DNA from: a virus
DNA length: 31,696 nucleotides
IMG/VR virus record: IMGVR_UViG_3300037071_002407
Location: 1 to 31,696 of that record
Reading direction: 5' to 3' (one strand)
The translations under genes were made by a program, and so were the position numbers. Position 1 is the first letter of the stretch, and each line of letters begins with the position of its first letter. Below the pieces are notes generated by a model. The model had not been told where the DNA came from and searched no databases. It saw nothing but the letters and a program-made list of their open reading frames with translations. Below are positions 15,268 to 23,157 of the stretch, one piece after another.

Positions 15268-15663
15268 ATGTCTCTGCTACTTCTATTACGAAACAGTGGC
15301 GGAGGCGGCACAGTAGCGCCGATAGCGGCATCGTTGGCTGGTACATCAACCCTCTCGGGGAATATCCGGGGGCGGGGTGTGATAGCCACGGTTCTCACGG
15401 GGACTAGCGCAATGAGCGTGGCCGGAAGAGGTCGTGGACAAATCGCCGCGACGATGTCAGGTATTTCTTCTCTGTCGGCGATCATACGTGGTCGAGCGCC
15501 AATCGCCGCCTTGTTATCGGGTACATCTTCTATGATAGCGGTTGTAAGAGGTGTTGGTCGAATATCAGCAATCATGAGTGGTACCAGCACTTTTCTTGTT
15601 ACCTACACACAACGCATCACAAAAACTCTCGGCGGCAAAATAGCAAACGCTTTTAGAATTTAA
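15268..15663 (+). CDS. Protein of five 20-residue repeats (131 aa)
   Basis: Not recognised. After a start MSLLLLLRNSGGGG, residues 14-113 split exactly into five 20-residue units: units 2-5 begin RGRGVIA, RGRGQIA, RGRAPIA and RGVGRIS, with unit 1 beginning GTVAPIA, and all carry a core A/T-x-L/M-S/T-G-T/I-S-S/A-M/L. A short basic tail follows (RITKTLGGKIANAFRI). The exact period suggests a repetitive beta fold such as a beta-solenoid or a fibre shaft. It lies among small fibre-associated genes. The leucine run at the N-terminus could anchor it to a membrane or a partner protein, but is only five leucines long. Confidence 0.6.
   Translation: MSLLLLLRNSGGGGTVAPIAASLAGTSTLSGNIRGRGVIATVLTGTSAMSVAGRGRGQIAATMSGISSLSAIIRGRAPIAALLSGTSSMIAVVRGVGRISAIMSGTSTFLVTYTQRITKTLGGKIANAFRI
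15307..15606 (+). repeat. Five tandem 60-nt coding repeats
   Basis: Five adjacent units of exactly 60 nt encode the 20-residue motif of the 131-aa protein. The DNA copies have diverged much more than the protein, so the period is conserved by selection on the protein rather than by recent duplication. Confidence 0.7.
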
Positions 15664-15927
15664 ATGAAAATATTGAGTTGTTTTATCAGAAGAGAATTGA
15701 CTTTCTACAACAAATGTAGAAAGTTTTTCCGCTTATCGCTCAGGCCGTCCTTTTTTCTTGTATCGGTCGCAACCGATGAACCACTTATTAGCAATAGTTT
15801 GGTAATGACCCGAGAAGGTATAAAGCTAATCGTTGCTGATCACGGCGAGCTTCGAACACTCAAACCTCTGGACGAGTTTCCTCGACCAACAGAACTTTTC
15901 GTAGTATCAAACAAATGGATTAAATAA
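15664..15927 (+). CDS. Hypothetical protein (87 aa)
   Basis: Not recognised. Residues 1-35 are basic and hydrophobic with two cysteines (MKILSCFIRRELTFYNKCRK, then FFRLSLRPSFFLVSV). Residues 36-87 are mixed and strand-like (EGIKLIVADHGELRTLK). The N-terminus might attach to a membrane or to another protein, but it lacks the length of a clean membrane helix. The ATG follows the previous stop directly (TAAATG), and 5 nt separate its stop from the next gene, so it fits the operon. Codon content is ordinary. Confidence is limited by size and the absence of any motif. Confidence 0.5.
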   Translation: MKILSCFIRRELTFYNKCRKFFRLSLRPSFFLVSVATDEPLISNSLVMTREGIKLIVADHGELRTLKPLDEFPRPTELFVVSNKWIK

Positions 15928-15932
15928 ATCAA

Positions 15933-16484
15933 ATGTCACAAGCATTATTTCCCTCATTACAAGGCAGTGAAGGTTTCGCAATCACCGCTTCCGACACATT
16001 ACCCGTATTCAACGATCCCAATAATAAAGTTGGTGTTCGTCATGTTTTCGTTCACAATCGCTCAGCAGGTGGTGAGGTTCGTGTTATGCCCGCAGGACAA
16101 AGAATACCTCCCATAATCACTCTCACCGGCACCTCCGGCACAGCCAACATCTTGATTAAAAATGTCAACTATTTGGTAACGTTCAACACTTCGTTGAGTC
16201 AGACAGCCGCTGATTTTGTTACTGTGAACGCCGCTGCTCTTCGAACCGCTGGTGTTACGGTTGTCAATATTACAGGAGCAGAGCTTCGCTTCACCGGCAC
16301 AGCGGGTATATTGGCAATTAGCAACGCTACCGGCGACCTCAGCGGTACTGTTGCCACAGCACCAACACCCATCACAATTTACATTAATCAGGGAGACGTG
16401 TTTCCCGAAGCGATTAGTCAGATATACGCAACGTCACCCGTACCTCCTACAAATCTTGTCGGTCTTTTTGGTGGATCAAAATAA
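15933..16484 (+). CDS. Probable fibre or decoration protein (183 aa)
   Basis: Not named. It is a beta-rich protein with low Lys and Arg. It has an N-terminal arm (MSQALFPSLQGSEGFAITAS), a strand-rich core with many Thr/Ala/Gly residues (NAAALRTAGVTVVNITGAEL), and a C-terminal Pro/Gly tail (ATSPVPPTNLVGLFGGSK). This pattern is common to small phage virion proteins that bind surfaces or caps. It begins 5 nt after one gene and ends 8 nt before the large receptor-binding candidate at 16493, so it may serve as that protein's adaptor or neighbour in the virion. That link is inference. Confidence 0.55.
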   Translation: MSQALFPSLQGSEGFAITASDTLPVFNDPNNKVGVRHVFVHNRSAGGEVRVMPAGQRIPPIITLTGTSGTANILIKNVNYLVTFNTSLSQTAADFVTVNAAALRTAGVTVVNITGAELRFTGTAGILAISNATGDLSGTVATAPTPITIYINQGDVFPEAISQIYATSPVPPTNLVGLFGGSK

Positions 16485-16492
16485 ATCATAAA

Positions 16493-19012
16493 ATGTTGAA
16501 TATCATCGGTAGTTTTATTGGTAAAAGTGGTTCAGACAGCGCGGCAGCATTGGCTTCTGGTTTTGCATCTCGTGTGCAGGCCGATGGCGGTGTTGTGGAA
16601 GCTACAACCTGCCTTACAGATCGTATTCAAACATTGAAAAACAACGGTCTCTGGTCCAAAGCCTCTGCCGTATGGCTTCCTCATGGTTATAAAGAAGATA
16701 AACTTTATGCTGTGAAAGGTGGTGCTGGTGCTGACTTAGCTTTCACCCGTGCAGGAACAAGAACAAGGAAAGGTTCAACGTATGTTGAACAGGTTCCGTA
16801 CAATCTGCTTTCGAGGTCAGAGGAGTTCGATAATGCTGCGTGGACCAAAACAGATTCTACAATAACAGCTAACAGCACTGTCGCGCCTAATGGTTTAAGT
16901 AGTGCAGATTCGCTTTTAGAAACAGCAACTAGCGCTCAGCATTTTGTAAAACAAAATGTAATAAAATCAGCAGTTAGTGTTCAATATACTTTTTCAGTAT
17001 ATGCCAAACCACTTGGACGAGATTTTATAAGATTATTTCTTGGTAATGGAAGTAACGGGTGTCGAGTGTGGTATAATGTGTCCACGGGTATTGTAGCAAG
17101 TTCGTCTAACTTAGGTTTTGGATTCACATTAAATTCAAGCTCAATAACATCAGCGGCTAATGGCTTTTATCGTTGTGCTATTACTGTAACAACAGATGTT
17201 ACTACAACATTAGAGTGTTTTATTTTAACTTCTGATGTAGATGGTGGGACATCTTTCTTAGGCGATGTTACCAAAGGACTTTATATTTTTGGGGCACAAG
17301 TTGTAGTTGGTGCTGATACCAATTATTTCAAAACCACAGACCGCTTTGACGTACCTGCTCTCGACTACACAGGTAGCACGTGTCCAGCTTTATCTCTTGA
17401 ACCAGCGAGAACTAATTTAATACTTCAATCTGAGACATTTGACAGTGTAACATGGACCAAGGGACAATCAACGGTAGGTGTAAATAGCATCGCTGGTCCT
17501 GACGGATTAACCACAGCAGATAAACTAATTGAAGATACCGCCAACAACGAACATTATTTTTCACAAAGTGTAACAGTGGTTATTGGTACAACTTATGCCT
17601 TCTCTGTTTATGCAAAAGCAGGAAGTGCTAGTCGATGGTTAAAGTTGTCCGGTTTTGGTTTAAATGCAGCAACCGAATCTCCTGTATTTGATTTGCAAAA
17701 CGGAACAATCAGTGTTCCCGGTACCACAACTATTTTTAAGAGTGCCCGAATGGAGAGTTTGTTAGATTCTTCTGGTGCGGCTACAGGATGGTACAGATGT
17801 GTTTGCGTGTTCACAGCTAACGTAGCAAGCACATCAGCAAATATACAAATGTCAAATAGTGGCACCGCCAATGGTAGCAACGCTTACCTTGGTGATGGTT
17901 CGTCTTTTGTTTATGTAGTTGGCGCTCAGTTAGAGGCTGGTGCGTATGCCACATCCTATATCCCAACCACCACAGGAACCATTTCAAGGATTGCTGATAG
18001 TGTGCCCGCGCTATTACCAAAGGGGACTAATCAGTTATTACAAAGTCAAACGTTTGACAACGCTAGTTGGACAAAAAGCAATCTTACGCCCACAGCGAAT
18101 GACACAAATGCCCCTGACGGAACTTTAACGGCAGACAAAATGCTTGAAACCATCACCAACGCTGGTCACGGTATTTTTCAAGCAGTCTCAAAACCCTCCG
18201 CAGAATTAGTATATACACTTGCCGTTTCGGTAAAACCCATCGGGCGCGATTGGTTTATTTTGGCTTTAGCCAATGCAGGAATTGGTATTCGTAAATGGTA
18301 TAACCTTACAACCCAATCAATAGGCTCCACAGAAGTTCTCGGTTCCGGCTGGACTATCTTAAATTCAACAATTACACCAGAAGCAAATGGGTTTTATAGA
18401 TTGACATTAACTGTCAAAACTGATGCCACAGCAGGGATAACACCAAATATCAATACCGCGTCTGATGATTTAATTACTTCATTTGCTGGTGATATAACGA
18501 AGGGTATGTACGTGTGGGGTGCTCAGCTTGAGCAAGGTGATGTAGCTACAACCTATGTTGCTACCACTACGGTACCTGTACATAACAGTACAGTAATAGG
18601 ACAGACTCAAGGCACACTTTATTTTCGTGGAACTATTCCTGCTGACGGTATAAGTAAACAAATTACTATTAACGATGCAACAGGAAACAACAGGCTTGGT
18701 TTTGCCTTCCCTGCCTCAAATGTATTAGAGGGTTTTATGATTAATGGTGGTGTAGTGCAGGCTGATATTTTAAACTTAGGATTTACCAGTTTTTTTGAAT
18801 ATAAATTAGCATTAACATTTCAATCGAATAAGGTTGCTTTCTTTGCTAACGGTACAAAAATAGGGGAAGATTTAACAGCAACAGTACCAGCGACATTTAG
18901 GTTAAGTCTTGATGCTGGTACAGGTACAGCCAACTTTTATGGAAATATTTTCGCGCTTAGTTTATTACCAACTGCCCTCTCAGACGCAGAAGCAATCGCA
19001 GCAACAACATAA
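16493..19012 (+). CDS. Large tail fibre/receptor-binding protein with three-fold domain repeat (839 aa)
   Basis: Domain order: residues 1-10 MLNIIGSFIG, a peptide shared with the 19898 gene; ~22-75 a phage-fibre N-terminal tract (RVQADGGVVEATTCLTD, then LPHGYKEDKLYAV); three ~175-residue beta-sandwich-like repeats at ~104-275, ~308-490 and ~513-690; and a C-terminal concanavalin/LamG-like domain at ~695-839. Each repeat opens NLL/NLI/QLL-x-x-S-E/Q-x-F-D-x-x-x-W-T-K and ends with a Y-W/F/V-GAQ motif, typical of carbohydrate-binding modules in phage fibres. This architecture suggests glycan binding by an adsorption protein. By eye the gene is more AT-rich than its neighbours, a hint of independent acquisition. 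Confidence 0.75.
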   Translation: MLNIIGSFIGKSGSDSAAALASGFASRVQADGGVVEATTCLTDRIQTLKNNGLWSKASAVWLPHGYKEDKLYAVKGGAGADLAFTRAGTRTRKGSTYVEQVPYNLLSRSEEFDNAAWTKTDSTITANSTVAPNGLSSADSLLETATSAQHFVKQNVIKSAVSVQYTFSVYAKPLGRDFIRLFLGNGSNGCRVWYNVSTGIVASSSNLGFGFTLNSSSITSAANGFYRCAITVTTDVTTTLECFILTSDVDGGTSFLGDVTKGLYIFGAQVVVGADTNYFKTTDRFDVPALDYTGSTCPALSLEPARTNLILQSETFDSVTWTKGQSTVGVNSIAGPDGLTTADKLIEDTANNEHYFSQSVTVVIGTTYAFSVYAKAGSASRWLKLSGFGLNAATESPVFDLQNGTISVPGTTTIFKSARMESLLDSSGAATGWYRCVCVFTANVASTSANIQMSNSGTANGSNAYLGDGSSFVYVVGAQLEAGAYATSYIPTTTGTISRIADSVPALLPKGTNQLLQSQTFDNASWTKSNLTPTANDTNAPDGTLTADKMLETITNAGHGIFQAVSKPSAELVYTLAVSVKPIGRDWFILALANAGIGIRKWYNLTTQSIGSTEVLGSGWTILNSTITPEANGFYRLTLTVKTDATAGITPNINTASDDLITSFAGDITKGMYVWGAQLEQGDVATTYVATTTVPVHNSTVIGQTQGTLYFRGTIPADGISKQITINDATGNNRLGFAFPASNVLEGFMINGGVVQADILNLGFTSFFEYKLALTFQSNKVAFFANGTKIGEDLTATVPATFRLSLDAGTGTANFYGNIFALSLLPTALSDAEAIAATT
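16802..18562 (+). repeat. Three tandem domain repeats in the 839-aa fibre
   Basis: Codons ~104-690 encode three related domains. Matched landmarks are SEEFDNAAWTK, SETFDSVTWTK and SQTFDNASWTK at the starts, GFYRCAI, GWYRCVC and GFYRLTL in the middle, and IFGAQVV, VVGAQLE and VWGAQLE near the ends. Similarity is clearest in protein. Confidence 0.8.
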
Positions 19013-19014
19013 TT

Positions 19015-19371
19015 ATGAAAATTGTAAGGGTCAAATATATTCCACCACTCGGGCCTCTCATTCAGGACCTTCAAAGGGTATTTCCTCAATATACCATCAC
19101 AGCACAATTCTTAGACTCTCAGGGAGGTATCCTGATTGATACCGAGAAAAAGAGGTTTGTGTACGTGAAAGAGTTCAGGGATGAGGTAGGTACACGAACT
19201 AAAGTTATAGTATATATGCTCGCGCGGGATACGTTTCAGGTACCAAATTGGGTACAGGGCACGGTTCTTGCTGAGATAGATTTAGCAACAGAGCCAATAG
19301 ACCATTGGTTTATGGGACACGAAATACCGGTGCCGGACAACAGCAACGAAACACCAGACGATTTAATTTAA
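19015..19371 (+). CDS. Hypothetical protein (118 aa)
   Basis: Not recognised. It is a soluble alpha/beta-looking protein with a start MKIVRVKYIPPLGPLIQDLQ, a central strand pair (RFVYVKEF and KVIVYMLARD) and an acidic Asn/Pro-rich tail. It lies between the two large receptor-binding candidates, where phages often keep fibre-assembly or accessory factors, but no such family is evident. It starts 2 nt after the 839-aa fibre stop, so it is probably cotranslated with it. An internal GGGCACGGTTCTTGCT at 19257 resembles sigma-54 sites but is not convincing. Confidence 0.55.
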   Translation: MKIVRVKYIPPLGPLIQDLQRVFPQYTITAQFLDSQGGILIDTEKKRFVYVKEFRDEVGTRTKVIVYMLARDTFQVPNWVQGTVLAEIDLATEPIDHWFMGHEIPVPDNSNETPDDLI

Positions 19372-19384
19372 AACTCAAATTTTT

Positions 19385-19861
19385 ATGAAAACACAAGAAG
19401 TAGAAAGTCTTTACAAAGCAGTTAGCGACTCCAACATTCAACTCAAACATCTTTCCGTCGACGATTATATGCGATCGATCAAATTGACGAAGAGAATGTC
19501 TGAGTTTTTGCAGGAACGTACCGACGACATTCAAGCACTCATCAAAGAATACAACAAAGAGTTCGAAGCGTTTGCTAAAAGCGCTGAAGTGAGAGATATC
19601 GCGAAAAAAGACAAAGAGTCATTGACACCAGAAGAACAGGAAATACTCTCTCGCAAAGCACCTGTACAAGTATTACCACAAGGTTTACTCCAAGGGCCAG
19701 AAGATTTCATCGACAAGGTTAACGCGATACACGACAGAGAGTTCAAGACGAAGAAAGATGAACTCAATTTTATCAAGGACTCCAAAGTGTTCAAAGCTGT
19801 TATCGAAAATACAACACCATCCAATCAAGTAGTCCTGTACGAATTTTTGTTCAAGCAATAA
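19385..19861 (+). CDS. Helical hypothetical protein (158 aa)
   Basis: Not recognised. Almost entirely helical, with heptad-like charged stretches (residues ~35-75, KRMSEFLQERTDDIQALIKE; residues ~105-135, DFIDKVNAIHDREFKTKKDE), Lys/Glu-rich, with no membrane segment. A helical accessory protein beside fibre genes could be a chaperone or a structural adaptor, but this is inference. It starts in a T-rich context (TTTTTATGAAA), 14 nt after the previous stop. Its stop is followed by a 36-nt gap before the annotated start of the next fibre gene, the widest gap in this stretch and a possible module border. Confidence 0.55.
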   Translation: MKTQEVESLYKAVSDSNIQLKHLSVDDYMRSIKLTKRMSEFLQERTDDIQALIKEYNKEFEAFAKSAEVRDIAKKDKESLTPEEQEILSRKAPVQVLPQGLLQGPEDFIDKVNAIHDREFKTKKDELNFIKDSKVFKAVIENTTPSNQVVLYEFLFKQ

Positions 19862-19897
19862 ACCACCTCGGCGAAGTCCCTAACACACAAGAACAGA

Positions 19898-22045
19898 ATG
19901 ATCCGTTCCAGATTTTTATTAAATGAGTCCTCTGTTGAACTATCAGACACAATAGTAGGTAAAACCAAAAGGATGTTCAATATTATAGGCAGTGCCATAC
20001 GGAGTAACTCTATACAAGGGGGAGGACTACACACCGCCCTGTTAAATCAGTCAGGGAACAGGTCTACAGACATTAAGCTAAAGATCGGTTATGTCGGCAA
20101 TCCTGTTACGAAAGGGAATTGGAGCGCGGCTTCAACGTATAGCGCGGGAGAATTGCGGGCTTATCCTATCAACTCTCCAATTATGTGGCGGGCGAATGCG
20201 TCAGTTTCCGCTGCTGAAAATCCACCGATCAGTAATTCAAAATGGGATTTAGCCGTAGCCCCTGAAATGGTTCAGAATTTAGGGGGAGGAAAATATGCAA
20301 GGTCGGCCATGCAGAGGGATGAGGGTAGTTTTATCAAGCTCGGCACCTTTGAGATAGGTACGTATGCGCTTTCACAGTTCTCCTACAATCCAACGATGAA
20401 GAACTATAATACAGCGACAGCGATAAGCACAACTTCAGCCGATGCTATCACTATTCCAACTACACATCCTTCATCCAAAACCTTTACGATAGGGACAGGA
20501 ATAAGCAACCTGCCCGCAAGTTCAAGTATTGGGACAGCCACCGAATCATTTGCTATCCCAACCACTCATCCAACGATGATGAGCCGGACACTCCCGACAG
20601 GGTTAAGTTTATCGCCGGGTGAAAAGGTTACATTTTATGGGGATGCAAGTAATTACTTTGTCTTTGTGGTTTGTCGGTACAATTCTACAACCGGGGCAGC
20701 GTATGGTTTTTCATTGCTCCATGTGGGAACCGGGACGTTTGGAAGCTGGACTTTAAAGAAGGAAGTGCTCCTTCGTATACTCCGGACCGCCTCACCGACC
20801 ACTCATTATTTTTATGGCCTTGTTCAGTCTTACGATTCAGGTACAGGGTCAGTAACAGTCAACAGCACACGTAACACCGGCACCGGATCACAAACAGGAT
20901 GGACCGTAACACAGGCCCACGAACCACCTGCGGTCGGAAGTTCCCAAAGCCTTTCCTACAATCAGGAAGCTGCCATAGGTATGTTCCATGTTATTCAGTG
21001 GTCAGGTACGAGAATCAGCCATGTATGCCCTACAGATAACCGGGGGACAGGTTTCAGGTATATTTATTGCGATGGGCCTGATGTCGCAAGTCCACCCTCC
21101 GATGCGGTAATAGATACTTATTCCGCTTCATCACTTACCAATCAGGCAAAATTACTTTTTGATGATCTGTCCGTGGGAACGCATACAATTGTAGGGGTAA
21201 GCGTGACAAGCGCAGATGTTTCAAGTGCAAATACCCGTAACTGGATTTACGCCTCGACCAATATAGCAAACATCGCATCTGTAAATCAACAGTACAACTA
21301 TCATTTATTCACTGCTGATTTTGTTGTATGTAATCAAGGCCAGAGTATAGGAGAAATAGCGTTTAACTTCCGGGAATCAGCCGATGCTGGTGATACGCTC
21401 CAATGGATGCCATACCACGGAGCGCAGACGATGACATCGACCCCGGCGTTTACAGTTGATGGAGCTGTAGTAGACCATGAAGCGGATTTTACGACCGGGA
21501 CAAATCCATATGGATTAAAGTATCAGGATTTCACTACCTGCGTACTCGCTCAGACCGGAACGATCGTTCACCCGCAAGGGGCAGGGACGATTGCAAACTA
21601 CACCGCAAGCCACACGATTAACAAAGACGGCATTGATTGGAGAATTGATTTGCCTTCGTGGCTTATCGCTGTATACCGCTCAATTGGGTACGTCAATCTT
21701 ATGTTCTTAACCAAAGCCTTCTGCGATAAGATAGAATTTGAAACCGGAACAGTGTATACAGTTCCAACCGGCGCAGAGGCAGATGTAAACATTGCGAGTG
21801 AGGATTTAAACCCCGGCAGTATGCTTGCTTACAATGACGGCACCGGAAGCAATGGAGAACCGAACTATGCACTAGCTGTTTACTGGCCTGACACTTCAAG
21901 GAATTGGGTGTCTGCGTTCATTGATAATTACGATGGCAGTAATATCAAACTTTATCCTGTTCTTTTCTCAGATCAGACAATAGCACAAGGGACAGCAGAG
22001 ACTTTCAGGGGTAAATGGTATTTGGGCAACAAGGGAGATTTATGA
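19898..22045 (+). CDS. Second receptor-binding/spike-like protein (715 aa; start may be 19973)
   Basis: A large beta-rich virion protein, not matched to a named family. The annotated start at 19898 adds 25 residues before MFNIIGSAIRS (M26), which mirrors the first residues of the 839-aa fibre (MLNIIGSFIGK); the true start may therefore be ATG 19973. Residues ~73-120 resemble a CBM5/12-like binding module (STYSAGELR, MWRAN, then NSKWDLA). IPTTHP recurs at 186-191 and 220-225, a sign of internal duplication. The rest is Thr/Ser/Gly-rich strands ending FRGKWYLGNKGDL. More GGG-rich and differently worded in codons than its neighbours by eye, it looks like a swapped-in host-range module. Confidence 0.7.
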   Translation: MIRSRFLLNESSVELSDTIVGKTKRMFNIIGSAIRSNSIQGGGLHTALLNQSGNRSTDIKLKIGYVGNPVTKGNWSAASTYSAGELRAYPINSPIMWRANASVSAAENPPISNSKWDLAVAPEMVQNLGGGKYARSAMQRDEGSFIKLGTFEIGTYALSQFSYNPTMKNYNTATAISTTSADAITIPTTHPSSKTFTIGTGISNLPASSSIGTATESFAIPTTHPTMMSRTLPTGLSLSPGEKVTFYGDASNYFVFVVCRYNSTTGAAYGFSLLHVGTGTFGSWTLKKEVLLRILRTASPTTHYFYGLVQSYDSGTGSVTVNSTRNTGTGSQTGWTVTQAHEPPAVGSSQSLSYNQEAAIGMFHVIQWSGTRISHVCPTDNRGTGFRYIYCDGPDVASPPSDAVIDTYSASSLTNQAKLLFDDLSVGTHTIVGVSVTSADVSSANTRNWIYASTNIANIASVNQQYNYHLFTADFVVCNQGQSIGEIAFNFRESADAGDTLQWMPYHGAQTMTSTPAFTVDGAVVDHEADFTTGTNPYGLKYQDFTTCVLAQTGTIVHPQGAGTIANYTASHTINKDGIDWRIDLPSWLIAVYRSIGYVNLMFLTKAFCDKIEFETGTVYTVPTGAEADVNIASEDLNPGSMLAYNDGTGSNGEPNYALAVYWPDTSRNWVSAFIDNYDGSNIKLYPVLFSDQTIAQGTAETFRGKWYLGNKGDL

Positions 22046-22098
22046 GAACATCTTATAAACGAACGGTATTCTGGCAGAACGTTAAGAACACGTTATAA
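22042..22098 (+). CDS. Possible 18-codon micro-ORF after the spike gene
   Basis: An ATG overlaps the spike stop (ATGA) and reads MRTSYKRTVFWQNVKNTL before TAA. The sense product would be a basic 18-residue peptide. It could be a translated leader-like peptide, a remnant of a replaced gene, or chance. There is no independent support beyond the overlap. Confidence 0.2.
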   Translation: MRTSYKRTVFWQNVKNTL

Positions 22099-22108
22099 AT
22101 TTTAATCA

Positions 22109-22771
22109 ATGACGACACAAACAGCAGTAGATATATTCGCAATCCTTCAGGACAAATACGGGTCGCCCGATCTTGATCCCGACGAAGTTGTTCATTTGCT
22201 AAATATGGCAACCTATGAATGGCTCAACAGACTCGTTCCATCTAATCTCGGAGGCGCTGTAAATTTCGAACTCGATAGCAACACGCTTGCAAACATTAAA
22301 CCGTTGATCTATTCTATCACAGGAACGATGAACGGCTCTGGTGTTTTGACGAATGCGGTGATCACCGCCGCACTTGTAACCGCTGGTGCTGAGGCAACAG
22401 CCACATGGTACAGGATCGGAAACGTTGGTATAACTGTCAGCAGCAAAACCTATCCTGCGAAATTCGTCCGCCACAACGACTATCTCGCGTTTGTTCGTAA
22501 TTATTTCAAGCGCGGCAAAGCTACCAAACCAATCTACACAATTCGTCAGGACGGCCTGAAGTTTGATCCAATTGACGCGGTGAGTTCACTCTCACTCGTG
22601 GTAGTCAAACACCCCAAACTCCTCTCCCTCGTCGGTCCCGTCAATCCCGAACTCGACGATCAGGCAATGTACAACATCATTATGATCGCTCTGAAGTTTG
22701 CTGGTGTCAGCACTCGCGACGAAGAGTTGATCATGGATATACGCAACACGTCACTTCAAACCGCTCAGTAG
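22109..22771 (+). CDS. Ring/tail-connector-like protein (220 aa)
   Basis: It opens the connector module: a helix-rich start (AVDIFAILQDKYGSPDLDPD, then EVVHLLNMATYEWLNRLVPS), a middle beta segment and a C-terminal helical part (QAMYNIIMIALKFAG). Size and position, just upstream of other ring-type genes and a giant tail protein, fit the podoviral ring proteins that stack below the portal (gp4/gp11-like role). No diagnostic motif proves it. The leader is AT-rich (TTTTAATCAATG). Its stop shares a base with the GTG start of the following nuclease gene (TAGTG), meaning coupled translation. Confidence 0.6.
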   Translation: MTTQTAVDIFAILQDKYGSPDLDPDEVVHLLNMATYEWLNRLVPSNLGGAVNFELDSNTLANIKPLIYSITGTMNGSGVLTNAVITAALVTAGAEATATWYRIGNVGITVSSKTYPAKFVRHNDYLAFVRNYFKRGKATKPIYTIRQDGLKFDPIDAVSSLSLVVVKHPKLLSLVGPVNPELDDQAMYNIIMIALKFAGVSTRDEELIMDIRNTSLQTAQ

Positions 22772-23157
22772 TGCCAGCCGGACCCGAACAAAAACTTCAT
22801 TTTCAGATCAGTGATTATCTGAAGATACAGTATCCAAAAGTATTTTTTATCAGCGAGTCGAGTGGCCTGCGTGTCAGCCAAGGTCTCGCCTCAAAATTAA
22901 AACGAACTCGTAGTAATCACGTTCATCTCGATCTCTACATCCTCGAACCGAAGAAGGGCTACTGTGGCCTCATCCTCGAACTTAAAGCAAAACGAATTCA
23001 CAGAGCCGACGATCCCACCAAACTCCTGAAAGACGAACACGTGTCTGATCAGGCAGAAACAATTGAGAAGTTGTTGAAGAAGGGATACAAGGCAGCGTTC
23101 GCCATTCAGTTCAAAGATGCTAAAAAACAAATAGACGAATACTTAAATGGTAACTAA
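22771..23157 (+). CDS. VRR-NUC / PD-(D/E)XK endonuclease (128 aa)
   Basis: A small restriction-like nuclease. The catalytic triad pattern is clear: D54 in HLDLYIL, then E70 and K72 in LILELKAK (PD-(D/E)xK with a 15-residue gap), preceded by a helix with E6 and Q7. The layout HLDLYILEPKKGYCGLILEL is typical of phage VRR-NUC domains, which cut branched or structured DNA (Holliday-type or flap junctions). It starts with GTG, sharing a base with the ring-like gene's stop, and overlaps the next structural gene by 11 nt. Being embedded between connector genes is unusual for a DNA enzyme: possible roles are resolving packaging intermediates, travelling in the virion, or a homing-type intrusion. Confidence 0.85.
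   Translation: MPAGPEQKLHFQISDYLKIQYPKVFFISESSGLRVSQGLASKLKRTRSNHVHLDLYILEPKKGYCGLILELKAKRIHRADDPTKLLKDEHVSDQAETIEKLLKKGYKAAFAIQFKDAKKQIDEYLNGN

Noticed and set aside
19257-19272. GGGCACGGTTCTTGCT, sigma-54-like
   Set aside because: It lies in a coding region, lacks the following TAT hexamer and the leading T, so chance is the simplest explanation.
22077-22094. AACGT...ACGTT inverted repeat after the spike gene
   Set aside because: A 5-bp stem without a T run is too weak to call a terminator or operator.
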